A DNA stretch of 64,000 nucleotides from DATFES01 sp035457725 (GCA_035457725.1 DATIBC010000090.1:1-64000), one strand, 5' to 3'. Shown: positions 8,032-17,233, counted from the first letter of the stretch. Program-made: numbers and translations. The notes: generated from the letters alone by a model not told the origin.

Positions 8032-10254
8032 CTAGTCCGCCACGCTAAGTGCGGGCGGCGGTCGATATATGACGCCATCGACCGCTGCACCGGTTGGTCG
8101 TTCTGTCCGCCTTGGGGCGGCCAACACCCAGCGCCGGTCACCGCGAGATCCGCGCACGCTCTCGGCAACTGCGTGGCCGTTCCAAGACAACCAGATCGCG
8201 TGCGCGCCATCGCGCCACAGGGCGATACGGTCGATGACCACGATCGGCCCGCGACACCGGCGTCCCGCCGGGACGCTGGCGATGACGACGGTGGCAAGGG
8301 CGCAATCCTCGACCAGCGCCGCGACGTGGCGAGGCATCGCAACAACGTGCCCTTTGGCGCGATAAACGCAGCCGAGCGGATCGCAAGCGACGCCTGTCCC
8401 GGCGCGTGCTCCTGACGCCGAGAACGCCCCGGCACTCGCCTGGCCGGCGCGCCGGAGCCATGTCTCGCGAACGATCCCTCCGGCGCGCGTGTGCGAAAGA
8501 TGCAGCCGCCCGTCGTCGCCGCGAACCGCGTGCAGCCTGCCATCGGCGGAAATCAACAGGTCGGGATTCTCGGTTAGCGCGATTGAAGAAAGGCCCAACG
8601 CGATTACCGGCAGGCCCACCAGGCGCCAACGCTCGCGCCACAAGCACAGCCACAAACCGCCAAGCGATATCGCCACCAGGCCCCAGGTCGGCATCGCCGG
8701 CAGCAGCGCGACGGCGCCTTCCCATCCGGCGACCCAACGGGCGACGGCGATGATCGCCTCGACCGCCCAGCCCATCGGCACTAACGCCGCCCACGCCAAG
8801 CCGAACGGCATCAACAGGAAAGCCAGAACGGCGAGCGGCATCACGACCACGCTGGTCAGCGGCACGGCGATCAGATTGGCCGCCAGCCCGAAGGCGGCAA
8901 AGCGATTGAAGTGGTAGAGCGCATAGGGCGCCGACGCGAAACCGGCGATCAGGGTGGTCAAGCCGACGCCCGCGAGCGCCAGCAATCCGCGACGCAACGC
9001 CCCGCCATCGGCGCGCCAACGCGATAATGGCGCCTTGAGCTGCTCCCAGGCCGCGACCAGTGCGACCACCGCCGCGAAGGACATTTGCAAGCTCGGGCCC
9101 AGCATGGCCTCGGGCACGACCAAAAGAATCGCCAGCGCCGCCCAGGCGACCAAGCGCAGCGAAATCGCCGTACGATCGGCGAGCACGGCGACTAGCACGA
9201 TGCAGGTCATCAGCCACGCCCGCTGCGTCGGTACGTTTGGCGTGGTGAAAAAGGCATAGAAGGTGATCGCGATCAGCGCCGCGATGGCCGCCCATTTCTT
9301 GATCGGCCACCGCAGCGCAATCCTCGGAACCATCGCCAGCGCTTGGCGCACGGCGAGAAACACCGCCCCCGCCACGAGTCCGATGTGCAGCCCGGAAATC
9401 GACAACAGATGCGCCAATCCGGAATCGCGCATCGCCTGCAGGACATCTTGCGGAATGGCGCCCATCTCGCCGGTAAGCAGCGCCGCGACGATACCGCCGG
9501 CGGGGCCCGGGATTGTCGCCAACACCAGTTCGACGACCGATTGCCGGCGCGCGTTGATCCATTGGCGCCAGCTTGGGCTTGCGGCGTCCGCCGATTGAAC
9601 CACGTTCACGGGCCCGACGGCGTACCCGACGCCGCCTAGCCGCTGGAACCATGCCTGACGCTGAAAATCGAACGCTCCCGGAGCCGCAGGCTCCGGTGGC
9701 GGCTGCAGGACCGCGCGCAGTCTAACTCGATCGCCCGGCTGCACCGCCACCGGACCGTGCGCTCGAATTCGCGCCCGATGGGGTGTTGCGGCTTCCGCAA
9801 CGCCGACGATCGCAAGGTTCTCGAGCAAGACACGCCGGCCTTCGGCGCGGATTTCGACTGCGACAACGTCGCCCTCGACGAACGCCGGGCCGATGCGACG
9901 CTCGAGAACCGGCGCTGCGAGGTACTCGGCTCGCCACGCGACAACGCCGAAGCCAACCCCGCTGAGCGTCGCGGCCACGGCGAGCAAAGTCGCGGCGGCG
10001 TTATCGCGCGCAAGCCACGCCACACCGACCGCGAGCGCCGACACGACGGGGCCGATCCACCATTGGGGTTCGACCGGCGTCGCGAAATAGACGCCGATTC
10101 CGACGCCGACCGCCACGGGCGACCACAGCGGCCAACGCTCGCGCTCGGCGAGCAATGTCGCGCCGAGCCGGGCGATGCCGGATCGCACCGTCGAGGTTGC
10201 GGAGGCGGCGCCGGCTTCGTGGCCCGAAGCAGCGCCTGCGGGGCTGCCAATCAT
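8032..10254 (-). CDS. comEC: ComEC/Rec2-family membrane protein, without a metallo-beta-lactamase domain
   Basis: 740 aa polytopic membrane protein of the ComEC family, which forms the DNA-uptake channel in competent bacteria. It has an N-terminal membrane and OB-like region (about residues 1-230) followed by the competence domain (VAALLTGEMGAIPQDVLQAM, HLLSISGLHIGLVAGAVF, PTQRAWLMTCIVLVAV). The C-terminal ~170 residues are soluble but show no HxHxDH metal site, so the nuclease-like domain seen in Bacillus ComEC is missing or unrecognisable. This is the usual alphaproteobacterial form. Convergent with lexA and divergent from gltX. Confidence 0.9.
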   Translation of the reverse strand: MIGSPAGAASGHEAGAASATSTVRSGIARLGATLLAERERWPLWSPVAVGVGIGVYFATPVEPQWWIGPVVSALAVGVAWLARDNAAATLLAVAATLSGVGFGVVAWRAEYLAAPVLERRIGPAFVEGDVVAVEIRAEGRRVLLENLAIVGVAEAATPHRARIRAHGPVAVQPGDRVRLRAVLQPPPEPAAPGAFDFQRQAWFQRLGGVGYAVGPVNVVQSADAASPSWRQWINARRQSVVELVLATIPGPAGGIVAALLTGEMGAIPQDVLQAMRDSGLAHLLSISGLHIGLVAGAVFLAVRQALAMVPRIALRWPIKKWAAIAALIAITFYAFFTTPNVPTQRAWLMTCIVLVAVLADRTAISLRLVAWAALAILLVVPEAMLGPSLQMSFAAVVALVAAWEQLKAPLSRWRADGGALRRGLLALAGVGLTTLIAGFASAPYALYHFNRFAAFGLAANLIAVPLTSVVVMPLAVLAFLLMPFGLAWAALVPMGWAVEAIIAVARWVAGWEGAVALLPAMPTWGLVAISLGGLWLCLWRERWRLVGLPVIALGLSSIALTENPDLLISADGRLHAVRGDDGRLHLSHTRAGGIVRETWLRRAGQASAGAFSASGARAGTGVACDPLGCVYRAKGHVVAMPRHVAALVEDCALATVVIASVPAGRRCRGPIVVIDRIALWRDGAHAIWLSWNGHAVAESVRGSRGDRRWVLAAPRRTERPTGAAVDGVIYRPPPALSVAD

Positions 10255-10336
10255 CGCATTTTCGCCTCATGGGCGATGTGCTACTAGGTGCCCCCGCAAT
10301 ACCGAAGATTATCCTGCGCAGGGTCGGTGCTCCAGC

Positions 10337-11743
10337 ATGTCGGTGGTCTGCCGTTTCGCGCCCTCGCCCACTGGTTTCCTCCACATCGGCGGCGCCCGAA
10401 CGGCGTTGTTCAATTGGCTGTTCGCGCGCCATTACGGTGGAAAGTTCCTGCTGCGCATCGAAGACACCGACCGCACGCGCTCGACGCCCGAGGCGGTTGA
10501 AGCGATCTTCGACGGTTTGCGCTGGCTCGAACTGCATTGGGACGGCGAGGCGACGTTTCAGTTTGCGCGCGCCTCGCGCCATGCCGAGACGGCGCGCAAG
10601 CTGCTCGCCGAGGGCAAGGCATACCGCTGCTATTGCACCCCGGAGGAGCTGGAGGCGATGCGCGCCAAGGCCAAGGCCGAAGGGAGATCGATGCGCTACG
10701 ACGGTACGTGGCGCGAGCGCGATCCTGGCGAGGCGCCGCCCGGCGTTCAACCGGCGATCCGCATCAAGGCGCCGCAACACGGCGTCACGGTCATACGCGA
10801 CCGCGTACAAGGCAACGTGACAATCGCCAACGAGCAGCTCGACGACATGGTGTTGCTGCGCGCCGACGGCACGCCCACCTACATGCTTTCGGTGGTGGTC
10901 GACGACTACGACATGGGAGTGACGCATGTCATCCGCGGCGACGATCATCTCAACAACGCGGCGCGCCAGATGCAGCTCATTCTGGCGCTCGGCTGGCCGG
11001 TGCCCGAGTATGCCCACATTCCGCTCATTCATGGTCCCGATGGCGCCAAACTGTCCAAGCGCCATGGCGCGCTCGGTGTCGACGCGTATCGCGAGATGGG
11101 CTATCTGCCCGAGGCGGTGCGCAACTATTTATTGCGGCTCGGTTGGGCGCACGGCGACGACGAGATCATCTCGACTGCGCAAGCAATCGAATGGTTCGAC
11201 CTCGAAGGCGTCGGCCGATCGCCTTCGCGCTTCGACTTCGCCAAACTCGCCAATCTCAATGGTCATTACATTCGCCTGACCGACGATACACGGCTGGTCG
11301 ATCTCGCCGCCGCGCGTCTGGAAACGGCGCTCGCAGCGCCCGTCGACGAAGATGGCCGGCGGCGTTTGCTCAAAGGCATGCCCGGCCTCAAGCAGCGCGC
11401 CAAGACGTTGGTAGAGCTCGCCGAGATTGCCCGCTTCTATGTCCATCGGCGCCCAATCCCGCTCGACGACGCCGCCATTCGGCAGCTCGACGGCGAGGGA
11501 CGCGACCGACTGGCCACGTTGCTCGACATGCTGTCAGCGGTGGGCGATTGGCGTGCCGCGGCGTTGGAGACGGCCGTGCGGGGCCTTGCCGAGAGCGGCG
11601 GGGTCAAGCTTGGTCAACTCGCGCAGCCCTTGCGCGCGGCGCTCACCGGCGGTACGACTTCTCCGCCGATATTCGACGTGGTCGAGGTTCTCGGTCGGGA
11701 GGAAACATTGGGCCGAATCAAGGACATATTGAACCGACGATGA
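10337..11743 (+). CDS. gltX: Glutamyl-tRNA synthetase
   Basis: 468 aa class I aminoacyl-tRNA synthetase that charges tRNA-Glu. The HIGH-like motif is in FAPSPTGFLHIGGARTALFN at the N-terminus, and the KMSKS loop is GAKLSKRHGA. CYCTPEEL lies in the region that often carries a zinc-binding cluster. The ATG at 10337 places FAPSPTG a few residues from the start as in homologues; the frame extends upstream to 10175 inside the divergent gene and is rejected. Many alphaproteobacteria carry two GltX enzymes, so a tRNA-Gln misacylating role is possible. Confidence 0.95.
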   Translation: MSVVCRFAPSPTGFLHIGGARTALFNWLFARHYGGKFLLRIEDTDRTRSTPEAVEAIFDGLRWLELHWDGEATFQFARASRHAETARKLLAEGKAYRCYCTPEELEAMRAKAKAEGRSMRYDGTWRERDPGEAPPGVQPAIRIKAPQHGVTVIRDRVQGNVTIANEQLDDMVLLRADGTPTYMLSVVVDDYDMGVTHVIRGDDHLNNAARQMQLILALGWPVPEYAHIPLIHGPDGAKLSKRHGALGVDAYREMGYLPEAVRNYLLRLGWAHGDDEIISTAQAIEWFDLEGVGRSPSRFDFAKLANLNGHYIRLTDDTRLVDLAAARLETALAAPVDEDGRRRLLKGMPGLKQRAKTLVELAEIARFYVHRRPIPLDDAAIRQLDGEGRDRLATLLDMLSAVGDWRAAALETAVRGLAESGGVKLGQLAQPLRAALTGGTTSPPIFDVVEVLGREETLGRIKDILNRR

Positions 11744-11770
11744 GGCGCGGCGATGCCGGTCGAGGGCGCG

Positions 11771-11799
11771 TTGCCTTGGCCCCGGCCGAGCACTATGCT
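11771..11799 (+). promoter_or_regulatory. Predicted gltA promoter
   Basis: TTGCCT (11771-11776), 17-base spacer, TATGCT (11794-11799). Transcription would begin near 11806, giving a ~55-base leader before the gltA ATG at 11862. An AAGGA stretch lies about 9 bases before that start. Called by eye. Confidence 0.55.
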
Positions 11800-11861
11800 G
11801 CAGAGCAATAATTATGCATCGATCGGGCCGTAAGCCCGAATTTGGCGAAGGATGGTCCGGC

Positions 11862-13193
11862 ATGGCGCAAAAAGCGGCCAACGTCCCAGTCGTGAAGCCC
11901 AACCAGACGGCGACGCTGATCGACAACCGCACCGGCAAGAGTGTCGAACTGCCGATACTGGATGGCAGCGACGGGCCGGCCGTCATCGACGTCCGCCGCT
12001 TGTACGCCGAAACCGGCATGTTCACCTACGACCCGGGCTTCACGTCGACGGGCAGCTGCGAGTCGAAACTTACGTTTATCGACGGCGACGAAGGCGTCTT
12101 GATGCATCGCGGGTATCCGATCGAGGAGCTCGCCGAGCACAGCGACTTCCTCGAGGTGTGTTACCTGCTTCTCAAGGGCGAGTTGCCGACGCCGGAGCAG
12201 AAGCAGAAATTCGAACGCGACATCACGCTCCACACCATGGTCCACGAGCAGATCAACTACTTCTTCCGCGGCTTCCGGCGCGATGCCCATCCGATGGCGG
12301 TGATGTGCGGCGTATCGGGCGCGTTGTCGTCCTTCTACCACGACAGTCTCGATATCAACGACCCGCATCAACGGATGATCGCGTCCTACCGGATGATCGC
12401 CAAGATGCCGACAATCGCGGCGATGGCGTACAAGTACTCGCTGGGTCAGCCGTTCATGTATCCCCGCAACGACTTGGATTACGCCGCGAACTTCCTCTAC
12501 ATGACGTTCGGCGTGCCGTGCGAGCCGTACCAGGTCAACCCGGTGCTGGCCCGGGCGATGGATCGCATCTTCATCCTGCATGCCGACCACGAGCAGAACG
12601 CCTCGACGTCGACCGTTCGGCTCGCCGGATCATCCGGCGCCAATCCGTTCGCCTGCATCGCCGCCGGCATCGCCTCGCTGTGGGGTCCGGCGCACGGCGG
12701 AGCCAACGAAGCGGTGCTCAAGATGCTGCGCGAGATCGGCACCAAGGCACGCATCCCCGAGTACATCAAGCGGGCCAAGGACAAGGGCGACAATTTCCGC
12801 CTGATGGGCTTCGGCCACCGGGTCTACAAGAATTACGATCCGCGCGCCGCGGTGATGCGCAAGACGTGCCACGAGGTGCTCAACGAATTGGGAGTAAAGA
12901 AGGAGCCATTGCTCGAACTCGCCATGGAGCTCGAGCGCATCGCTTTGTCCGACAGCTATTTCATCGAGAAGAAGCTTTATCCCAACGTCGACTTCTATTC
13001 GGGCATCATCCTGCGCGCGATGGGCTTTCCGGAATCGATGTTCACCGTTTTGTTCGCGCTGGCGCGCACCGTCGGTTGGATCGCGCAGTGGAACGAGATG
13101 ATCGAGGATCCGGCGCAGAAGATCGGCCGGCCGCGTCAGCTTTATACCGGTTATACGAAGCGGCCTTACGTGCCGCTTCACAAGCGTGGCTAA
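11862..13193 (+). CDS. gltA: Citrate synthase (type II)
   Basis: 443 aa TCA-cycle enzyme condensing oxaloacetate and acetyl-CoA. Catalytic features visible are the His in LHADHEQNASTST, the conserved GHRVYKNYDPRA and the Asp in QWNEMIEDP. WGPAHGGANEAVLKML is the classic block. The N-terminal GSCESKLTFIDGDEGVLMHRGYPIEEL is typical of the hexameric, NADH-sensitive Gram-negative type. I chose ATG 11862 (MAQKAANVP) over the in-frame ATG at 11814, which lies too close to the predicted promoter. A small ORF follows. Confidence 0.96.
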   Translation: MAQKAANVPVVKPNQTATLIDNRTGKSVELPILDGSDGPAVIDVRRLYAETGMFTYDPGFTSTGSCESKLTFIDGDEGVLMHRGYPIEELAEHSDFLEVCYLLLKGELPTPEQKQKFERDITLHTMVHEQINYFFRGFRRDAHPMAVMCGVSGALSSFYHDSLDINDPHQRMIASYRMIAKMPTIAAMAYKYSLGQPFMYPRNDLDYAANFLYMTFGVPCEPYQVNPVLARAMDRIFILHADHEQNASTSTVRLAGSSGANPFACIAAGIASLWGPAHGGANEAVLKMLREIGTKARIPEYIKRAKDKGDNFRLMGFGHRVYKNYDPRAAVMRKTCHEVLNELGVKKEPLLELAMELERIALSDSYFIEKKLYPNVDFYSGIILRAMGFPESMFTVLFALARTVGWIAQWNEMIEDPAQKIGRPRQLYTGYTKRPYVPLHKRG

Positions 13194-13248
13194 ACGACCG
13201 CATCGCGTTCCACAATTCCGGCCGCCGGCGGTTGGCGGCGGAGGCAAG

Positions 13249-13383
13249 ATGCCTTCGCGCGTCGTGTTGCCGCCGCCCGCCAACGACAACCCCATTCCAC
13301 CGGTGCTCCGCGCCGTGCGCTTGGCGGCGGCCGCGGCGGCGCTCTTGGCCCTTGGACTGATCGCGGCCTTGCTGATGCGTTGA
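13249..13383 (+). CDS. Hypothetical small single-pass membrane protein
   Basis: 44 codons from ATG 13249, preceded by GGAGG four bases upstream. The predicted peptide has a Pro-rich start (LPPPANDNPIPPVL) and one strong hydrophobic helix of about 20 residues ending LLMR. The same frame is open back to a GTG at 13186 overlapping the gltA stop, which would make 65 aa. It is not assigned to a family. It could be a real small membrane protein translated with gltA or a chance ORF. Confidence 0.45.
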   Translation: MPSRVVLPPPANDNPIPPVLRAVRLAAAAAALLALGLIAALLMR

Positions 13384-13418
13384 TCGCGACCTGGCCGCGT
13401 CACCGCCGCTGAATTGAT

Positions 13419-14459
13419 ATGAACCGTCCCGCCATCGCCCTCGCCATGGCGGCGGCTGCGCTTTTCGGATTGTCGACGCCGCTTGCCAAGCTTCTGCTCG
13501 CCGATGTTGGGCCATGGACGCTCGCCGGACTGTTCTATCTTGGCGCGGGCATCGGGCTCGCGAGCGTCCGTATTGCTCGTCCCGCGCGATCGAGCGAAGC
13601 CGCGATTGCGCGCGGTGACGTTCGTTGGCTCGTCGTCGCGATCGCCGCCGGTGGCGTCGCCGGGCCGCTCCTGCTGATGGTCGGCCTCAACCATACGTCC
13701 GCGGCGGCCGCGTCGTTGATGCTGACCCTCGAGGGCGTGGCCACGGCTCTGTTGGCCTGGTTTATCTTTCACGAGAACTTCGATCGCCGCGTTCTAGTTG
13801 GCATGACGTGCATAATCGCCGGGGCGGCGACGCTGGCGTGGCAGGGAACATTCTCGACGCCCGGCATCGTCGGACCACTGGCGATAAGCGGCGCATGCAT
13901 CGCCTGGGGCATCGACAACAACGTGACGCGGCGGATTTCGCTCTACGACCCCCTTCAAATCGCGATGCTCAAGGGCCTGTTCGCCGGGCCAGTCAACTTG
14001 GCTCTTGGCGTCGCCATCGGCGAGCCTTCTCCGGCGCCATTGATCGGCCTCTCCGCCGGCGCCATCGGCTTTCTCGGGTACGGCGTAAGTCTCGCGCTTT
14101 TCATCCGTGCCTTGCGCGATCTTGGAACGGCCAGAACGGCTGCTTATTTTTCCACCGCGCCATTTATCGGCGCCGTGTTTGCCATCCCAATCGTCGGCGA
14201 AACCTATTCGATCCAGCTATTAGCCGCGGGCGCGTTGATGGCGATCGGAGTCTGGCTTCACGCGACCGAACGGCACGTCCATGAGCACGAGCACGAGCCG
14301 ATCGAGCACAGTCATCGCCACGTGCATGACGAACACCATCGGCACTCCCACGAACCGAGCGATCCGCGTGGCGAGCCGCACACGCATCGCCACGTTCACG
14401 CGCGTCTACGCCATGCGCACCCGCACGTTCCCGACGCTCATCACCGCCACAAGCACTGA
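13419..14459 (+). CDS. EamA/DMT-superfamily exporter with a His-rich C-terminal tail
   Basis: 346 aa. Residues 1-280 form two EamA repeats of about five membrane helices each (for example AAALFGLSTPLAKLLLADVG at the N-terminus, and FLGYGVSLALFIRALRDLG in the second repeat). Such proteins export small metabolites or drugs. Residues 281-346 are hydrophilic and hold 24 histidines in 66 positions, with HEHEHE, HSHRHVH, HHRHSH and HTHRHVH clusters, a likely divalent-metal binding tail (Zn, Ni, Co, Cu). Expression is probably independent or by read-through from gltA, 225 bases upstream. The substrate is unknown. Confidence 0.88.
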   Translation: MNRPAIALAMAAAALFGLSTPLAKLLLADVGPWTLAGLFYLGAGIGLASVRIARPARSSEAAIARGDVRWLVVAIAAGGVAGPLLLMVGLNHTSAAAASLMLTLEGVATALLAWFIFHENFDRRVLVGMTCIIAGAATLAWQGTFSTPGIVGPLAISGACIAWGIDNNVTRRISLYDPLQIAMLKGLFAGPVNLALGVAIGEPSPAPLIGLSAGAIGFLGYGVSLALFIRALRDLGTARTAAYFSTAPFIGAVFAIPIVGETYSIQLLAAGALMAIGVWLHATERHVHEHEHEPIEHSHRHVHDEHHRHSHEPSDPRGEPHTHRHVHARLRHAHPHVPDAHHRHKH

Positions 14460-14476
14460 GCGCGTGCGCTTGCCGA

Positions 14477-14923
14477 TCATTTGCGCTCGATCAGCTCGAT
14501 CTTGTGGCCGTCGGGATCCTCGATAAAGGCGATAACGGTGGTGCCGTGCTTCATCGGCCCCGGTGGGCGGGTGATCTTGGCGCCCGCCTTGGCCAGTTTA
14601 TCGCACGTGGCGTAGATGTCGCTTACGCCCAGCGCGATATGTCCCCAGGCGTCGCCCAACTGGTAGGCCTCTTCCTTGCCCCAATTGTAAGTCAGCTCGA
14701 GCTCGTAGTGCTCGGGATTGGTGCCGTAGCCGACGAACGCATTGGTGAACTTGCCGTCGGGATAGTCCTTGCGCCGAAGCTCTCTCATGCCGAGCAGGCC
14801 GCAATAGAACCGCAGCGAGCGGTCGAGATCGAGCACCCTGATCATCGTGTGCAGCATGCGAAATTCGCTGGCGCTGCCGGCAGTCGGGCTGCCGGGCTTG
14901 GTGGCGACGGCGGCTTCGGTCAT
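14477..14923 (-). CDS. gloA: Lactoylglutathione lyase (glyoxalase I)
   Basis: 148 aa metalloenzyme of the VOC superfamily that isomerises the methylglyoxal-glutathione hemithioacetal. It shows LHTMIRVLDLDRSLRFYCGLLGM (metal-ligand His and first beta-alpha-beta unit), YELELTYNWG (Glu ligand), GHIALGVSDI (second His) and FIEDPDGHKIELIERK (second Glu). The ATG at 14923 is preceded by GGGAGA; the frame is open further upstream, but those residues are not conserved. It is convergent with the EamA gene and divergent from the oxidoreductase gene. Confidence 0.93.
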   Translation of the reverse strand: MTEAAVATKPGSPTAGSASEFRMLHTMIRVLDLDRSLRFYCGLLGMRELRRKDYPDGKFTNAFVGYGTNPEHYELELTYNWGKEEAYQLGDAWGHIALGVSDIYATCDKLAKAGAKITRPPGPMKHGTTVIAFIEDPDGHKIELIERK

Positions 14924-15066
14924 CGCGGTCTCCCTGACTGAGCGGTTCCGGGGCCGGAAGGATGCCCCAGGCGGCGTCCGCCGCCAACCAGTTAAATTCC
15001 CTAGGCCGATCTGCGAAGGCCCGCTAGATTCCGCGCCCTCACCATGCTCGTTTCGCGAAGCCGCCA

Positions 15067-16038
15067 TTGACCCCCGCGCCACTCCGCACCGCCGTCATCG
15101 GCTGCGGTCATTTCGGCCGCTATCATGCCGAGAAATATGCGCGCAATGCGGCAGCAAAACTGGTTGCGGTGGTCGACAGCGATGCCTCGCGTGCCGCCGA
15201 AACGGCGCGCAAATATGGCGCGCGTTCGCTTGGCGATTACCGCGCACTGCTCGGCGAGATCGACGCCGCAAGCGTTGTGGTGCCGACCCAGGCGCATTTC
15301 GAAGTGGCGCGCGCCTGTCTCGACGCCGGAATCCACGTCCTGGTCGAAAAACCGATCACCGAGACCCTCGCCCAGGCCGACGAATTGATCAGGCTCGCCG
15401 CCGAGCGGAACTGCGTACTTCAGGTCGGCCACCTGCAGCGGTTTTTCCTCGAGCGGCTCAACGTCGACGGCCTAGTGCGCGATCCCCTCTACATCGAATC
15501 GACGCGCATCGCGCCGTTCAGGCAGCGCGGGACCGATGTCGGCGTGACGCTTGACCTGATGATTCACGACATCGACCTGATCCTCGCGCTGGTCCGTGCG
15601 CCAGTGACCATGGTCGACGCGGTGGGCGCTCCGGTGGTGTCGGCCGAGGAGGACATCGCCAATACGCGATTGCGTTTCGCCAATGGCTGCGTCGCCAACA
15701 TCACCGCCAGCCGCGTCAGCCTCAAGACGGAACGCAAAATGCGCATTTTCCAGCGCGACGCCTACGTGTCGATCGATCTCCACAACCGCAAACTCGTCGC
15801 CATGCGGCGCGGCAGCGGCAAGAGCTGGTTTCCGGGCCTCCCGCCGATCGACCGCAAGGAGACCAGTTTCGGCGAGGGCGACGATCTCGCCGCGGAAATC
15901 GACAGCTTCATCGAGGCGGCGCGAACCGGTCGCGCTCCACTGGTGACCGGCGAGGACGGCCGGCGCGCGCTGGAGACAGCGATGCGCATCACTCAATCGC
16001 TCAAGGAGAGCCTAGCGCTGGTCGCTCGTCGGGTCTGA
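15067..16038 (+). CDS. Gfo/Idh/MocA-family NAD(P)-dependent oxidoreductase
   Basis: 323 aa. The N-terminal Rossmann fold carries VIGCGHFGRYHAEKY, and the family signature EKP is in HVLVEKPITETL. LMIHDIDLILAL contributes the conserved His/Asp active-site region. The start is TTG at 15067, since there is no ATG before the nucleotide-binding motif. Enzymes of this family oxidise or reduce sugars, often UDP-sugars. The gene runs convergently into lpxB and overlaps its last 38 bases. A role in lipid A sugar modification (GnnA-like) is possible but no partner aminotransferase is seen here. Confidence 0.85.
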   Translation: MTPAPLRTAVIGCGHFGRYHAEKYARNAAAKLVAVVDSDASRAAETARKYGARSLGDYRALLGEIDAASVVVPTQAHFEVARACLDAGIHVLVEKPITETLAQADELIRLAAERNCVLQVGHLQRFFLERLNVDGLVRDPLYIESTRIAPFRQRGTDVGVTLDLMIHDIDLILALVRAPVTMVDAVGAPVVSAEEDIANTRLRFANGCVANITASRVSLKTERKMRIFQRDAYVSIDLHNRKLVAMRRGSGKSWFPGLPPIDRKETSFGEGDDLAAEIDSFIEAARTGRAPLVTGEDGRRALETAMRITQSLKESLALVARRV

Positions 16039-17233
16039 TGCCGGGGCCGGAACCCGGTTCGACGCCCGCCGCTGCGAGCACGACCCGCGCCGCTCGATCG
16101 CTTGGACTGGGTCCGCTGACGCCGAGCTTGGCGCGCACCTCGCCCCAACCGGCGATCTGTCGGCGCCGCGCCTCGGCGTCGTCGAGCAGACGGCCAACTT
16201 CGGCGACCAGCCGGTCGACCGTGCAATTCTCTTGCATCAACTCGGGCGCCACCAGGCGGCCTGCGACGAGGTTTGGCAACGCGAACGCGTCGACCTCGAT
16301 CATGCGCCGCGCCAGGAAGGCGGTCACTGGGCTGGCGCGGTAGGCGACGACCATTGGCACGCCGGCGATCGCCAACTCGAGGGTGGCGGTGCCCGATGTG
16401 GTGATCGCCGCGGCGGCCGCGGCCAGCGCGTCGCGCTTGTCATCGGGCGCCTTCGCCGACACGCAATGCGCTCCCCAGCGTCGCGTCGCCTCGGCGACGA
16501 GTTCGGCCGTGCCGGTCACCACCAACGTCACGACATGAAGCGTGTCGTGGCGCGCATGCAGGCGTCGAGCGGCTTCGCCGAAGATCGGCAGCATCCGCTC
16601 AGCGAGTCCGCGGCGGCTTCCGGGCAGCACCGCCAACAGCGGCGCGTCGGTGGGTATGCCGTTGCGCCGGCGAAACGCCGCGCCATCGCGCGCCAGACCG
16701 GCTTCCTCGATCGCGGGGTGGCCAACATAGGTGCACGGAACGCCGACCTCGGCGAAAAACTCGGGTTCGAACGGCAGGACGACCATCAGGTGATCGATCT
16801 TTTGCGCCAACTGTCGCGCCCGGCCGGGCCGCCATGCCCAGAGCTGAGGCGCCACGTAGTGGACCACCGGAATTCCAAGCTTGCGGACTTGGCTGGCGAC
16901 CCGCAGCGTGAAACTCGGCGCATCGATGGTCACGACGACTTGCGGCCGCCGTGACGCGACGGCGCGGACGGTCTCGCGCAGGCGGCCGAGAATGCGCGGC
17001 AGGCGTGGCAGGACCTCGGTCAGGCCCATGACGGCGATGTCGTCGAGCGCGAATAGGCTGTCGAGCCCTTCGCACGCCATGCGCTCGCCGCCGACACCGG
17101 AGAAGCGAACGCGCCCTTGCGTGGCGCGCTTCAACGCCGCCATCAAGCGGCCGCCCAACGCGTCGCCCGACGGCTCGCCGGCGACGAGGAATATATGCGG
17201 CGCCGCGCTTCCGCCCGCCGAGCCGGCGCTCAC
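16001..17233 (-). CDS. lpxB: Lipid-A-disaccharide synthase
   Basis: 410 aa peripheral membrane glycosyltransferase (GT19) that joins lipid X to UDP-2,3-diacylglucosamine to give the lipid A disaccharide backbone. Conserved blocks: FLVAGEPSGDALGGRLM, FSGVGGERM, HYVAPQLWAWRPGRA, TYVGHPAIEEA, LLAVLPGSRR and TSGTATLELA. The start overlaps the lpxI stop by 4 bases. The C-terminal end overlaps the convergent oxidoreductase gene by 38 bases. Last gene of the long rpsB-lpxB cluster. Confidence 0.96.
   Translation of the reverse strand: MSAGSAGGSAAPHIFLVAGEPSGDALGGRLMAALKRATQGRVRFSGVGGERMACEGLDSLFALDDIAVMGLTEVLPRLPRILGRLRETVRAVASRRPQVVVTIDAPSFTLRVASQVRKLGIPVVHYVAPQLWAWRPGRARQLAQKIDHLMVVLPFEPEFFAEVGVPCTYVGHPAIEEAGLARDGAAFRRRNGIPTDAPLLAVLPGSRRGLAERMLPIFGEAARRLHARHDTLHVVTLVVTGTAELVAEATRRWGAHCVSAKAPDDKRDALAAAAAAITTSGTATLELAIAGVPMVVAYRASPVTAFLARRMIEVDAFALPNLVAGRLVAPELMQENCTVDRLVAEVGRLLDDAEARRRQIAGWGEVRAKLGVSGPSPSDRAARVVLAAAGVEPGSGPGIRPDERPALGSP

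Noticed and set aside
11852..13360. 502-codon frame overlapping gltA on the same strand
   Set aside because: Out-of-frame shadow of citrate synthase with Arg-rich low-complexity composition.
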